A DNA stretch of 64,000 nucleotides from DASUBV01 sp036510065 (GTDB taxonomy: Bacteria > Actinomycetota > Actinomycetes > Streptosporangiales > Streptosporangiaceae). Of the stretch, positions 7,784 to 15,872 are shown piece by piece; within the stretch, counting starts at the first letter, position 1; each line of letters begins with the position of its first letter. The notes beneath the pieces are model-generated. The model was given only the letters and a program-made list of their open reading frames with translations. It did not search any database and was not told the DNA's origin. The stretch is from positions 137,652 to 201,651 of the forward strand of contig DATCEO010000213.1 of the NCBI GenBank assembly GCA_036510065.1, in the 5' to 3' direction. The position numbers were made by a program, and so were the translations under genes.

Positions 7784-8614
7784 TCAGCGGAACAGGGTCT
7801 CCTGGGCGATGCTGGCCGCGAGCGTGCCGCCGGCGGTGAAGATCGAGCCGGTGTACCAGCCGCGGCCGTGGCCGGACACCCGCGGGTGGTATTCCGACAG
7901 GATCCAGTCGTTCATGTCGACCGGACCGTGAAACCAGACCGCGTGGTCCAGGCTCGGCCCCGGCCCGGCGCTGCCGTCCGCGGCGGGCAGCACGCCGGTC
8001 AGGATGTCGGACAGGTAGGTCAGCGCGCAGGCGTGGATCAGCGGATCCTTGCCGAGCGGGACGGTGGCGCGGGCCCAGAACCGGGTGGGCCGCGGCGTGG
8101 CCTCGGCGAACGGCTGGGTGGGGATCCGGCCCTCCATCGAGAACAGCCGGTAGAGGCCGCCCGCCGGCAGGTCCGCCGGCGCCTCGGTCGCGGGCATCGG
8201 CTCGGTCTGCGATGCCCAGCCGTCCTGGCGGACGTGAAAGGAGGCCGACATGTTGAAGATGACCGCGCCGCGCTGGATCGCGATCACCCGCCGGGCCGAG
8301 AACGAGCGCCCGTCGCGGTCGCGGAAGACCTGGAAGACGGTGGGGATCTGCGAGTCGCCCGGCCGCAGGAAGTACCCGTGCAGCGAGTGCGCGTGCCGCT
8401 CCGGGGCGACGGTCAGGCCCGCGGCGCGCAGGGCCTGGGCCGCGACCTGCCCGCCGTACAGCGCGTGCTCCTCCGCGAACACGAGGTTCGCCCGGTACAG
8501 GTCCTGCTCGATCGGCTCCAGGGCCAGCACGTCCAGCAGGCCGGCTCCGGCCTGCGACCCGCTAGCCTGCGACCCGCCCGCCTGCCACTCGCCGGCCTGC
8601 GACCAGCCGCTCAC
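7784..8614 (-). CDS. Acyl-CoA thioesterase II (TesB-like, double hot-dog)
   Basis: Hydrolyses acyl-CoAs to free acid and CoA. The 276-residue protein has the two hot-dog halves of TesB: RANLVFAEEHALYGGQVAAQAL with RHAHSLHGYFLRPGDSQIPTVFQV, then LDHAVWFHGPVDMNDWILSEYHPRVSGHGRGWYTG. The GTG start overlaps the stop of the acyl-CoA dehydrogenase (GTGA), so the two are coupled and probably act in the same lipid pathway. The first 25 residues are a low-complexity Ser-Gln-Ala-Gly stretch made by a 15-bp repeat; the catalytic domain begins at LLDVLALEPIE. Confidence 0.92.
   Translation of the reverse strand: MSGWSQAGEWQAGGSQASGSQAGAGLLDVLALEPIEQDLYRANLVFAEEHALYGGQVAAQALRAAGLTVAPERHAHSLHGYFLRPGDSQIPTVFQVFRDRDGRSFSARRVIAIQRGAVIFNMSASFHVRQDGWASQTEPMPATEAPADLPAGGLYRLFSMEGRIPTQPFAEATPRPTRFWARATVPLGKDPLIHACALTYLSDILTGVLPAADGSAGPGPSLDHAVWFHGPVDMNDWILSEYHPRVSGHGRGWYTGSIFTAGGTLAASIAQETLFR
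8551..8610 (-). repeat. 15-bp tandem repeat, four copies, at the 5' end of the thioesterase gene
   Basis: Four contiguous 15-bp units, each beginning CCTGC on the + strand, at 8551, 8566, 8581 and 8596. They encode the repeated SQAGx/WQAGG peptide ahead of the TesB fold. Being in frame, copy changes would only alter the leader length. Confidence 0.85.
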
Positions 8615-9765
8615 CGCAGTCCGGTGATGTCGCGGCCGATGATCGTCCGCATGATCTCGGAGGTCCCGCCGTAGATGGTCTGCACCCGGGCGTCGGCGAA
8701 CGCCCGCGCGATCGGGTACTCCATCATGAACCCGTATCCGCCGAACAGCTGCAGGCAGCGATCGATGACGCGGTTCTGCACCTCGGTGGCCCAGAGCTTG
8801 GCCTTCGCGGCGTCCACGGCCGACAGCGTGCCCGCGTTCAGCGCGCGAGTGGCCTTGTCCAGGTAGGCCTCGAGAACGTCGACCTCGGTGACCGCGTTGG
8901 CCAGCTCGAACTGAGTGTTCTGAAACGCCGCGATCGGCTGCCCGAACGCGGTCCGCTCCCGGGTGTAGGCGATGGTCCAGTCGATAGCGGCCCGCACCGA
9001 GGTACTGGCCTGCACGGCGATGGACATGCGCTCGCGCGGCAGCCGCTCCATGAGGTGCACGAACCCGCCCCCGAGGTGACCGAGCAGGTTCGACGCCGGG
9101 ACGCGGACGTCATCGAAGAACAGCTCGGCGGTGTCCTGCGCGTGCAGGCCCAGCTTGTCGAGCTTGCGGCCGCGGGTGAACCCGGCGGCACCGCGCTGGA
9201 CGACGATGAGGCTGATGCCGCGCGAGCCCGCCGCGGGATCGGTGCGGGCGGCGACGATGACCAGGTCGGCAGCGATGCCGTTGGTGATGAACGTCTTCGC
9301 CCCGTTCACCACCCACTCATCGCCGTCGCGGACGGCCGTCGTGGCGATGCCCTGCAGGTCACTGCCCGCGCCGGGCTCGGTCATGGCGATGGCGCCGATC
9401 GACTCCCCCGACACCATCGGCGGCAGCCAGCGCTCCTTCTGCTCGGCGGTCCCCAGGTCGATCAGGTAGGGCAGCGCGATATCGTCCTGCAGGCCGAAAC
9501 CGGAGCTCAGCGACGCCGCGCCGACCCGCGCGAGCTCCTCCATGAGCACGCACCGGAAGCGGAAGTCGGCGGCCCCGGGCCCGCCGTACTCCTCGGGCAC
9601 CGGCAGCCCGATCAGGCCCTGCTTGCCCGCGGCCAGCCAGGCCGCCCGGTCGATGAAGCGCTCGGTCTCCCAGCGCTGCTGATGGGGCACGACCTCCCGC
9701 TGCACGAACTCGCGGGCGACGGCGCGAAAAGCCTCGTGGTCAGCGTCATACAGGTCACGTTGCAT
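8611..9765 (-). CDS. Acyl-CoA dehydrogenase
   Basis: FAD enzyme introducing the alpha-beta double bond in acyl-CoA. The 384-residue protein has the N-terminal helical domain, the beta domain with IAMTEPGAGSDLQGI and WVVNGAKTFITNG, and the C-terminal helical domain with ERTAFGQPIAAFQ and QLFGGYGFMMEYPIAR. The C-terminal motif is IYGGTSEIMRTIIGRDI: Gly replaces the YEGT glutamate of medium-chain enzymes, as in long-chain/isovaleryl-type members that place the base elsewhere. First gene of a two-gene operon with tesB; GAAGGGA precedes the ATG. Confidence 0.94.
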   Translation of the reverse strand: MQRDLYDADHEAFRAVAREFVQREVVPHQQRWETERFIDRAAWLAAGKQGLIGLPVPEEYGGPGAADFRFRCVLMEELARVGAASLSSGFGLQDDIALPYLIDLGTAEQKERWLPPMVSGESIGAIAMTEPGAGSDLQGIATTAVRDGDEWVVNGAKTFITNGIAADLVIVAARTDPAAGSRGISLIVVQRGAAGFTRGRKLDKLGLHAQDTAELFFDDVRVPASNLLGHLGGGFVHLMERLPRERMSIAVQASTSVRAAIDWTIAYTRERTAFGQPIAAFQNTQFELANAVTEVDVLEAYLDKATRALNAGTLSAVDAAKAKLWATEVQNRVIDRCLQLFGGYGFMMEYPIARAFADARVQTIYGGTSEIMRTIIGRDITGLR

Positions 9766-10259
9766 GTTCAGCGTCCCTTCCCGCCCGGCGCTCGCCCACT
9801 GCGCGGAAGGGTACCCTCAGGCGGGGAACGTAAGTTCCTGCCGGGCCGCCTGTTTCCTTTCGCCGGGTCCGGGCGCCCCGGCTTCCCGCTCCTCTTTCCG
9901 CTTCCTGCGCCTGCCGCTGGGGAGGCTCGCACTCGCGACCGGGCGCAGGCGGCGGGGCCAATGTGACGGACGGGCCGCCCGGGGCTCATGGGCCAGCCGC
10001 TCGGCTGTGCCGCCCATCATCATGCGGCCGCGCACCTTTCCAGCGACATGACTGGGCCGCTCCTGCCGCTGGAACAGCAGGAGATGCCCAGCCACGTCGT
10101 TGGGACATCTTGACGGGGCCGCCGGAACGGCAGCGGATGCCCAGGCACGACGTCGGCACGACGTCGGCACGACGTTGGCGAGCGCCGCCGTACGGCACTG
10201 ACGGGCGGCATCGCCGGCGGCCGGGCTAGCTGTCGGCAGGGGCCGGTACGGTCGCGGGC
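9766..10259. repeat. Non-coding gap with 39-nt imperfect direct repeat and 11-bp triplet repeat
   Basis: No convincing gene lies in this 494-bp stretch. It holds a 39-nt imperfect direct repeat (10065-10103 and 10118-10156, roughly 80% alike, both containing GATGCCCAG) and three tandem copies of GCACGACGTYG at 10145-10177. Open frames here are short, Arg-rich and unlike known proteins. It divides the divergent acyl-CoA dehydrogenase and YCII genes, so their promoters must lie within it. Confidence 0.5.
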
Positions 10260-10568
10260 ATGGCCAACTTCGCGCTGATACTAGTGCCCGGCCCGAACTG
10301 GGACCCCGCGCGGCCGATCCGGGACCAGGCAGGCTGGGATGCCCATGCGGCCTTCATGGATGGACTGGTCGACGACGGGTTCATCATCGTGGGCGGCCCG
10401 GTCGGGAACGGCCTGCAGACCCTGCATGCCGTCGAGGCCATCAGCGAGCACGAGATCCGGGCCCGCCTGCGCGAGGATCCGTGGGCGGTCCACGGACTGC
10501 TCCAGGTTGGCTCCATCGAGCCGTGGGCGCTTTGGCTCGACGGCCGGCCCGGCGCCCCCGGCCGCTAG
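10260..10568 (+). CDS. YCII-related small protein
   Basis: A 102-residue single-domain protein of the YCII (dimeric alpha-beta barrel) type: FALILVPGPNWD, the DAHAAFMDGLVDDGFIIVGGPV core and the C-terminal WAVHGLLQVGSIEPWALWLDG strand. The central Asp/His pair of YciI-like folds is plausible here, but no reaction can be assigned. The gene stands alone, converging on the ABC operon. Confidence 0.75.
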   Translation: MANFALILVPGPNWDPARPIRDQAGWDAHAAFMDGLVDDGFIIVGGPVGNGLQTLHAVEAISEHEIRARLREDPWAVHGLLQVGSIEPWALWLDGRPGAPGR

Positions 10569-10618
10569 CGGTCGTTCCGGGCCTGACCGGCCGCATCGGG
10601 TGTCCTGGCCAACGGCCG

Positions 10619-10634
10619 CGTTACCCGGGTAACG
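10619..10634. terminator. 16-bp perfect palindrome between convergent genes
   Basis: CGTTACCCGGGTAACG lies midway in the 81-bp gap between the convergent YCII gene and the ABC permease. Its position suggests a bidirectional terminator or a protein-binding site. There is no loop and no T-run, so a canonical intrinsic terminator is doubtful. Confidence 0.35.
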
Positions 10635-10649
10635 GTCCCCGCCCGCCCG

Positions 10650-11492
10650 TCACGCATCGCGCAGCTGGAGCATCAGCCCGCCGGCCAGGAGCGCCGCGGC
10701 GGCCCAGGCGGCGAGCACGCCCAGGCCGACCCACGGGCTCAGCGGCAGGTTGCTCAGGCCGGTGGTGGCCTGGATATCGAGGCCGGCGGTCATGGGCGCG
10801 ATCTGCTCGAGGTGCCGCCGCCAGGTCGGGTCGGTCAGCACGCTGGCGATGACCGGGAACAGGTAGAGCAGGCCGAGCACCACCCCGATGGCGGCCGCCG
10901 CGTCCCGCACGAGCGTTCCCACGCCCAGGCTGAGTAGGGCGATCAGGGCGAGATAGAGAACCGATCCGGCGGCGGCGCGCAGCACCGGGCCGTCGGCCAG
11001 CGACAGCGGCGGGTAGCCGCGGGCAGCGGTGAAACCGCGGGCGGGCAGCAGCAGCCGCGCGGCCAGCAGGGAGCCAGCCACGGCGATAATCCCGGCGGCC
11101 AGGGCCAGCCCGCTGACGACGATGGCCTTGGCCGCCAGGACGGCTGGCCGGCGCGGCACCGCCGTGAGCGTAGCGGCGATCATGCCGGTGCTGTACTCGC
11201 TGCTGACCGCCAGGACGCCCACCAGGGCGACCATGGCCTGGCCGAGGTCGATCCCGGCGAGGCTGAGCCTGGTGATGTCCGCCGGGCAGGCGACGTCGGG
11301 CAGGCAGCTGGTGGCGGCCGCCGCCGCGGCGCTCGCGGCCGCCGTCGCCGCGATGGTGGCGGCCAGGAGCCAGCTGGTCCCCGGCAGGGTGCGGAGCTTG
11401 GTCCACTCCGCATGCACCGCGCCGGACAGGCGGCCCGGCTGGCCGGCGACTGCGCTGCGGCGGGCCTGCCCAGCGGGCACCGGGCTACTCAT
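10650..11492 (-). CDS. ABC-2-type permease (exporter subunit 2)
   Basis: A 280-residue inner-membrane protein with the start MSSPVPAGQ at 11490-11492, overlapping the previous permease stop by ATGA. It begins with the HAEWTKLRTLPGTSWLLAA motif typical of ABC-2 permeases next to one-domain ATPases, has about six membrane segments, and ends with the short tail AGGLMLQLRDA. The segment VSSEYSTGMIAATLTAVPRRPAVLAAK is the coupling-helix region. A longer in-frame start inside the upstream gene is not supported. Confidence 0.9.
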   Translation of the reverse strand: MSSPVPAGQARRSAVAGQPGRLSGAVHAEWTKLRTLPGTSWLLAATIAATAAASAAAAAATSCLPDVACPADITRLSLAGIDLGQAMVALVGVLAVSSEYSTGMIAATLTAVPRRPAVLAAKAIVVSGLALAAGIIAVAGSLLAARLLLPARGFTAARGYPPLSLADGPVLRAAAGSVLYLALIALLSLGVGTLVRDAAAAIGVVLGLLYLFPVIASVLTDPTWRRHLEQIAPMTAGLDIQATTGLSNLPLSPWVGLGVLAAWAAAALLAGGLMLQLRDA

Positions 11493-13096
11493 GCGTCCCG
11501 CCGGCGCAGCAGCCAGGCGGCCAGGCCCAGGGCGACGACGGTCCACGCGCACAGCACGGCGAAGCCAGCCCACGGCGCCAGCGGGTAGTAGCCGTTGAAC
11601 GGCGTGTACGCGTTGCTGACCTGCGGGTACTGCGGGACGCTTTGCTGGATGGCGAAGCCGGCGGCCGGGGTGACCCGCAGCAGCCACTGCGACGCGCCCG
11701 CAGGGAGCAGTCCGGCGGTGACCAGGACATACGGCAGGACCAGCACTGCGATGACTGTGGTGACCGCCCCGGCGCTGCGCCGCAGCACCGTGCCCATGGC
11801 CAGGGCCAGGACGGCGGCCACGGCGAGCAGCGCCGCCGTGCCGGCCGCCACGCGCAGCTGCGTCGGCAGGGAAACCGGCAGGATGAAGTTACCGTGCGCG
11901 CGCAGCATCCGCGCGCCGAGCGGGACGGCGACGGCCGATCCCGCTAGCTCGGCGGCGAAGGTGACGGCGCCGATCACGGTGGCCTTGGCCGCCAGTACCT
12001 GGCCCCGCCGCGGCGTCGCGGCCAGGGTAAGGCGCAGCAGGCCCCGCCGGTACTCGGCGGTGCTGAACATGGTCCCGACCACGATCACCGCGATCAGGCC
12101 GCCGAACGCCCCCACGAGGGTGTTCTCGATCGGCATGCCGGGAGCCGCTCCGCCGCTCACGACGGGCGCGATGTCGCCGGACCCGGCCACAGTGAGGCGG
12201 CCGCCGGCCTGGCTGAGCTCGCCCAGAGACGGCGAGCCCGACCCTTCGCCGCTGCCGTCGACCTGGCCACCGCGCCACGCGCCCCGGGGCCACCGGCCCC
12301 GCAGGCTCACGTGATCGAAGTGGCCGGTGGCCTGGCTCGGGCCGCCGGTCTCGCGGGACGCGCCAGGAGCCTGGCTGCTCGCCACGCTGTCAGGCGGGGC
12401 CGCGGCGAACAAGCCGGCCTGCACGGTCGGCGGCAGCCCGGCCAGGCGGGCGATGCCCACCCTGATCCAGCTCCTGCCGTCGGCCGAGTCGTAGCCGGTG
12501 AGCGTGTCGCCGGACCGGGTCAGCCGCAGCCATCGCGGGGCGGCCGCGGTGGGCGCGCCAGCCACGCCAGCCACATCGCGCGTGTAGTCGTCCTGCATCC
12601 GGACCCCGTGGCGGCCGGTGACCATCATGGCCGCATAGGCCGATCCGGGCCGGGTGCTCGCCGTGATGATGATCCCGGCCTTGGACCACGGCTGGAGGCC
12701 GGGCTGCATGCCCGCCAGCGGGTCCTGGCCGGGCTGGACAGCGCCGCTGGCCGAATAGCGGCCGGTCAGCGCGGTGACCCGGACAATAATGCTGCCGTTG
12801 CCGGCCAGCGGCCGACGCGCGAAGTAGAAGCTGTCGGACACCGCCTCGCCATCGGGTCCGATGGGGCCAGTGCACGGCTCAGCGGTGGGCTGGCCGGGGA
12901 AGGGGCCGTAGGAACACACCGCCCCCTGCGCGATGAGCAGCCCGATGCCTACGGTCACCAGGGCCGCGAGCAGCAGGCCGATGACCCAGCCGCGAACGGT
13001 CACGAACTTGGTCCACTCGGCGTGCAGCAGGGCCATGAAGCCGTCGCGCCCGGCCCGCTGGCTGGATAGGTAGGGCGTCGTCACCGGAGTGATCAT
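11489..13096 (-). CDS. ABC-2-type permease with large extracytoplasmic insert
   Basis: This 535-residue permease starts ALLHAEWTKFVTVRGWVIG followed by one membrane helix. Some 280 residues outside the membrane follow, then five further helices containing STAEYRRGLLRLTLAATPRRGQVLAAK. The insert (about residues 60-340) has the look of a DUF1349/concanavalin-like beta-sandwich: SKAGIIITAST, MQDDYTRDVAGVAG, RWLRLTRSGDTLTGYDSADGRSWIRV, LPPTVQAGLFAAAPP. Its partner permease lacks it. It overlaps the ATPase stop by ATGA. A glycan- or surface-binding role for the insert is inference. Confidence 0.88.
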   Translation of the reverse strand: MITPVTTPYLSSQRAGRDGFMALLHAEWTKFVTVRGWVIGLLLAALVTVGIGLLIAQGAVCSYGPFPGQPTAEPCTGPIGPDGEAVSDSFYFARRPLAGNGSIIVRVTALTGRYSASGAVQPGQDPLAGMQPGLQPWSKAGIIITASTRPGSAYAAMMVTGRHGVRMQDDYTRDVAGVAGAPTAAAPRWLRLTRSGDTLTGYDSADGRSWIRVGIARLAGLPPTVQAGLFAAAPPDSVASSQAPGASRETGGPSQATGHFDHVSLRGRWPRGAWRGGQVDGSGEGSGSPSLGELSQAGGRLTVAGSGDIAPVVSGGAAPGMPIENTLVGAFGGLIAVIVVGTMFSTAEYRRGLLRLTLAATPRRGQVLAAKATVIGAVTFAAELAGSAVAVPLGARMLRAHGNFILPVSLPTQLRVAAGTAALLAVAAVLALAMGTVLRRSAGAVTTVIAVLVLPYVLVTAGLLPAGASQWLLRVTPAAGFAIQQSVPQYPQVSNAYTPFNGYYPLAPWAGFAVLCAWTVVALGLAAWLLRRRDA

Positions 13097-14019
13097 CGCC
13101 CCGCCGCCCCGGCACGGAACTCGACCGCATCGCGGGTGAGTTCCAGGTAGGCCTCCTCCAGGCTCGCCCGGTACCCGGCTACCTCGGAGAACGGCACCGC
13201 GCGCTCGCCGAGCAGGGCTACGACCCGCCCGGCTGCCAGTCCCGACACCGTCAGGGTGTCCGGCCCGGCGACGGTGACCGCGGCCCCCGCCCGCTCCAGC
13301 ACCGCCGCCGCCGCCGGACGCGCCGCGGTGCGCAGCGTGACGCGGTCACCGGAAGCGGCCGCCAGCAGGTCGGCGACGGTGGCGTCGGCGATCACCTGGC
13401 CGCGGCCGGCCACCACCAGATGATCCGCGCAGTCCTGCAGCTCGCTCATCAGGTGACTGGACACCAGCACCGCCCGCCCCTGCCAGGCCAGCGACCGCAG
13501 GAACCCGCGCATCCACGTGATGCCGTCGGGATCCATGCCGTTGAACGGCTCGTCCAGCATCAGCGCCGGCGGGTCGCCCAGCAGGGCCGCCGCGATCCCC
13601 AGCCGCTGCCGCATGCCCAGCGAGAAACCGCCCGCCCGCCGCCGCCCCGCCTGCTGCAGGCCGGCCGCCTCGATGACCTCGTCGACGCGGCGGGCACCCA
13701 GGCCCTGCGAGTGGGCCAGCCACAGCAGGTGGTTGCGGGCGGTCCGGCTGGGCTGCAGCGCCCCGGCGTCCAGCAGTGACCCGAGGTGGCTCAGCGGGCG
13801 CCGCAGGCTCCGGTACGGCCGGCCGCCGACCCGCGCGCTGCCCGCGTCCGGGGTGTCCAGGCCCAGAATCACCCGCATGGTGGTGGACTTGCCCGCCCCG
13901 TTGGGCCCGACGAAGCCCGTCACCAGCCCGGGTCTGACCGTGAACGACATCCCGTCCAGCGCCAGCGCGGGCCCGAACCTCTTGCGCAGCCCGCTGACTT
14001 CGATGGTGGCCTGGGTCAT
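13093..14019 (-). CDS. ABC transporter ATP-binding protein
   Basis: The 308-residue ATPase has Walker A GPNGAGKST, signature FSLGMRQRLGIAAALL, Walker B PALMLDEPFNGMDP and the switch His region VLVSSHLMSELQDCADH. The C-terminal 80 residues resemble the accessory domain of bacitracin/antibiotic-export ATPases. The ATG at 14017-14019 follows GAGGAGG; the longer frame upstream is leader. First gene of a three-gene operon with both permeases, all joined by ATGA overlaps. Lantibiotic or peptide export or self-resistance is a plausible role given the adjacent two-component system, but this is inference. Confidence 0.93.
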   Translation of the reverse strand: MTQATIEVSGLRKRFGPALALDGMSFTVRPGLVTGFVGPNGAGKSTTMRVILGLDTPDAGSARVGGRPYRSLRRPLSHLGSLLDAGALQPSRTARNHLLWLAHSQGLGARRVDEVIEAAGLQQAGRRRAGGFSLGMRQRLGIAAALLGDPPALMLDEPFNGMDPDGITWMRGFLRSLAWQGRAVLVSSHLMSELQDCADHLVVAGRGQVIADATVADLLAAASGDRVTLRTAARPAAAAVLERAGAAVTVAGPDTLTVSGLAAGRVVALLGERAVPFSEVAGYRASLEEAYLELTRDAVEFRAGAAGR

Positions 14020-14127
14020 GGTCGTCCTCCTCGGGGGCAGATCCGCTTGGAGGAGGTTGTACGCCCGGGAGGGTGGCACCGCGGTGTCACCGGCTGACAC
14101 CGCGCTGCCACCGGCGAGCTGGCAGGG
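13910..14127. repeat. Direct repeat, copy 1 (ABC ATPase 5' end and leader)
   Basis: This segment covers the ATPase start, ribosome-binding site and upstream palindrome. It recurs at 14973-15143. The leader portion (14031-14127) matches 15047-15143 with 94 of 97 identical bases and no gap. The coding portion (13912-13978) also matches, while about 50 bp including the ATPase start codon is missing from copy 2. Confidence 0.9.
14072..14112. promoter_or_regulatory. 41-nt nested palindrome upstream of the ABC operon
   Basis: Outer arms GGTGGCA and TGCCACC enclose inner arms GGTGTCA and TGACACC; only four positions break perfect symmetry. The element lies 53 bp before the ATPase start. An identical arrangement precedes the response-regulator gene. 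Strong candidate for a shared operator, most simply for the response regulator itself or an unlinked TetR-type repressor. Confidence 0.65.
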
Positions 14128-14296
14128 CCGCTGCGCAGCGGCGGCTGAAGCAGGAGAGGAGCGCAAGCAGCCGCGTAAGCGACTCCGAAGGCTGGTATTC
14201 CGGCCGGGCAGCCGCCGACACGGCATCGCTTCACGGTCACCGTGAGGTCACCGCCAAATCCGCCTGAGCGTACCGCTCAGCGCCTGACCTTGATCC

Positions 14297-14578
14297 CTAC
14301 CGCCGACGGTAAGCATCCGAGCGATGTTGTATGTCCTGCACGACCACAACCCGCTTTGATTCGTCGATCCGGTACAGGATGCGCCACTGGGTACCGAACC
14401 GTGCGCTGTGGGAGCCGACTAGATATTCCCGAAGTGGCTTGCCGACCCGGTATGGCGCCTCCAGAAGCGGGCCGGTGATGAATTCGACGGCTGCGACGGC
14501 CACGTCCTCGGGAAGCACCTCGGAGATCGCGCGCCGGGCCGGGCGGGTCAGTCCGAGCTCATAAGGCCCGGCACTCAC
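14297..14578 (-). CDS. RelE/ParE-family toxin
   Basis: A 93-residue protein of the RelE superfamily: LTRPARRAISEVLPEDVAVA, then RVGKPLREYLVGSHSARFGTQWRILYRID, and the C-terminal VVVVQDIQHRSDAYRRR. Family members are ribosome-dependent mRNA interferases or gyrase poisons; the basic residues and terminal Tyr/Arg are kept, so it looks functional. The GTG start overlaps the antitoxin stop (GTGA). Confidence 0.9.
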   Translation of the reverse strand: MSAGPYELGLTRPARRAISEVLPEDVAVAAVEFITGPLLEAPYRVGKPLREYLVGSHSARFGTQWRILYRIDESKRVVVVQDIQHRSDAYRRR

Positions 14579-14829
14579 CGCTGGCGCTCAGCGAGCAGGG
14601 CACGCGCGGCGTCGGCTCCGTAGACCACGTCGCCAGCCTGCTCGGACTCGCGGGCTTCCGCCAGGCCCCTGAGCGCGGCTGGGTCGGCGAGAATCTCAGC
14701 GGTCTCGCGCATCGAAAGGTACTCTTCGATCGCGACCAGAACCGTCTGCTGCATGCTGCGATGCTCGATTTCAGCGACCTGCTTGAGCTGATTCTCCACC
14801 TCAGGCGGCAAGCGAAGTGTCATAGCCAT
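14575..14829 (-). CDS. Ribbon-helix-helix-type antitoxin
   Basis: 84 residues. The N-terminal MAMTLRLPPEVENQLKQVAE is a MetJ/Arc-type DNA-binding strand and helix, followed by the toxin-binding tail ending ADAARALLAERQR. The ATG at 14827-14829 was chosen because the frame is open further upstream only through a truncated ATPase fragment. A TATCAT box seven bases upstream of the ATG suggests a leaderless transcript. First gene of the toxin-antitoxin pair. Confidence 0.85.
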   Translation of the reverse strand: MAMTLRLPPEVENQLKQVAEIEHRSMQQTVLVAIEEYLSMRETAEILADPAALRGLAEARESEQAGDVVYGADAARALLAERQR

Positions 14830-14950
14830 ACCAGCATGATACCATAACGGTGCAGTGGTCGCTATCTGCGGAATACGCGCACCGCAGCAGAGCGGAACAG
14901 CCACCCCGCTCATCAGGGCGAAGAAAATGCCATGTTCCCGATGTGCGTCC

Positions 14951-15143
14951 TGACCGCCCCGCTCGGCCCGCGCGAAGCCCGTCACCAGCCCCGGTCTGAC
15001 CGTGAACGACATCCCGTCCAGCGCCAGTGCCGGCCCGAACCCCCCCTCGAGGGCAGATCCGCTTGGAGGAGGTTGTACGCCCGGGATGGTGGCACCGCGG
15101 TGTCACCGGCTGACACCGCGCTGCCACCGGCGGGCTGGCAGGG
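14951..15143 (-). pseudogene. Direct repeat, copy 2: truncated ABC ATPase 5' fragment plus leader
   Basis: Copy 2 of the repeat contains codons for MSFTVRPGLVTGF of the ATPase, then drifts through a degraded Walker A region. It lacks the ATPase start codon and the first 20 or so codons. The remaining leader (15047-15143) is nearly identical to that of the intact operon. It arose by duplication; the toxin-antitoxin pair now separates the copies. Confidence 0.85.
15088..15128. promoter_or_regulatory. 41-nt nested palindrome upstream of the response regulator
   Basis: Same base order as the element at 14072-14112, here placed 81 bp before the response-regulator start and reading in its direction. 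A smaller inverted repeat AGGACG-N5-CGTCCT follows at 15145-15161. Shared control of the two-component genes and the ABC exporter is the simplest interpretation. Confidence 0.6.
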
Positions 15144-15209
15144 TAGGACGGGGATCGTCCTGCCCCGAGGCGGCGGAGCGGCCGCCGCCGGCGAAGGGTC
15201 GAGAAGAGC

Positions 15210-15872
15210 ATGAGAGTGCTGGTCGTGGAGGATTTCGAGATCCTGGCCGCGACGATCGGGACCGGCTTGCGCCGCGAGGGCATGGCGGTCGACGTGGTCC
15301 TGGACGGTAACGACGCGCTCGACCATCTGGCGCTCACCCGCTATGACGTCGTGGTGCTGGACCGGGACCTGCCGGGCGTGCACGGCGACGAGGTCTGCCG
15401 GGCGATCATGGCGGCGGGGTCGCCGAGCCGGGTGCTGATGCTGACCGCGGCCAGCACGGTCGCCGAGCGCGTGGACGGCCTCGGGCTGGGCGCCGACGAC
15501 TACCTGCCCAAGCCCTTCGACTTCACCGAGCTAGTGGCCCGCGTTCGCGCCCTGGGGCGCCGCTCCGCCGCCGCGGTCCCTCCCACCCTCGCCAGCGGCG
15601 ACGTGACCCTCGACCCGGCCCGCCGGGTCGCGTTCCGGGCCGGCCGGCGCCTCGAGCTGAGCCCGAAGGAGTTCGCGGTCCTGGAGTACCTGCTCGCTGC
15701 GGCGGGCCGGGTGGTCTCGGCCGAGGAACTGCTCGAACGAGTCTGGGACGAGGCGGCGGATCCGTTTACCACCGCGGTCAAGACGACGATCCGCCGGCTT
15801 CGGCCCAAGCTGGGCGAGCCGCCCGTGATCCATACCGAGCGCGGCGGCGGTTACCGAATCGGGGGCAGCTAA
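15210..15872 (+). CDS. OmpR/PhoB-family response regulator
   Basis: 220 residues. The receiver domain has acidic residues E7/D8, phospho-acceptor D51 (VVVLDRDLPG), the LTAAS threonine/alanine and the K of LPKPFDF. The C-terminal winged-helix domain has RRLELSPKEFAVLEYLL and TTIRRLRPKLGEPPVIHTERGGGYRIG. The stop overlaps the kinase start by one base (TAATG). It likely regulates the neighbouring exporter and itself through the duplicated palindrome. Confidence 0.95.
   Translation: MRVLVVEDFEILAATIGTGLRREGMAVDVVLDGNDALDHLALTRYDVVVLDRDLPGVHGDEVCRAIMAAGSPSRVLMLTAASTVAERVDGLGLGADDYLPKPFDFTELVARVRALGRRSAAAVPPTLASGDVTLDPARRVAFRAGRRLELSPKEFAVLEYLLAAAGRVVSAEELLERVWDEAADPFTTAVKTTIRRLRPKLGEPPVIHTERGGGYRIGGS

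Noticed and set aside
10145..10177. Three short repeats as a CRISPR-like array
   Set aside because: Units are directly tandem at 11 bp with no spacers and no cas genes nearby.
14575..15012. 145-codon ORF fusing an ATPase fragment to the antitoxin
   Set aside because: The N-terminal 61 codons are a degraded ATPase duplicate and junk; the antitoxin has its own ATG at 14829 and a promoter-like box.
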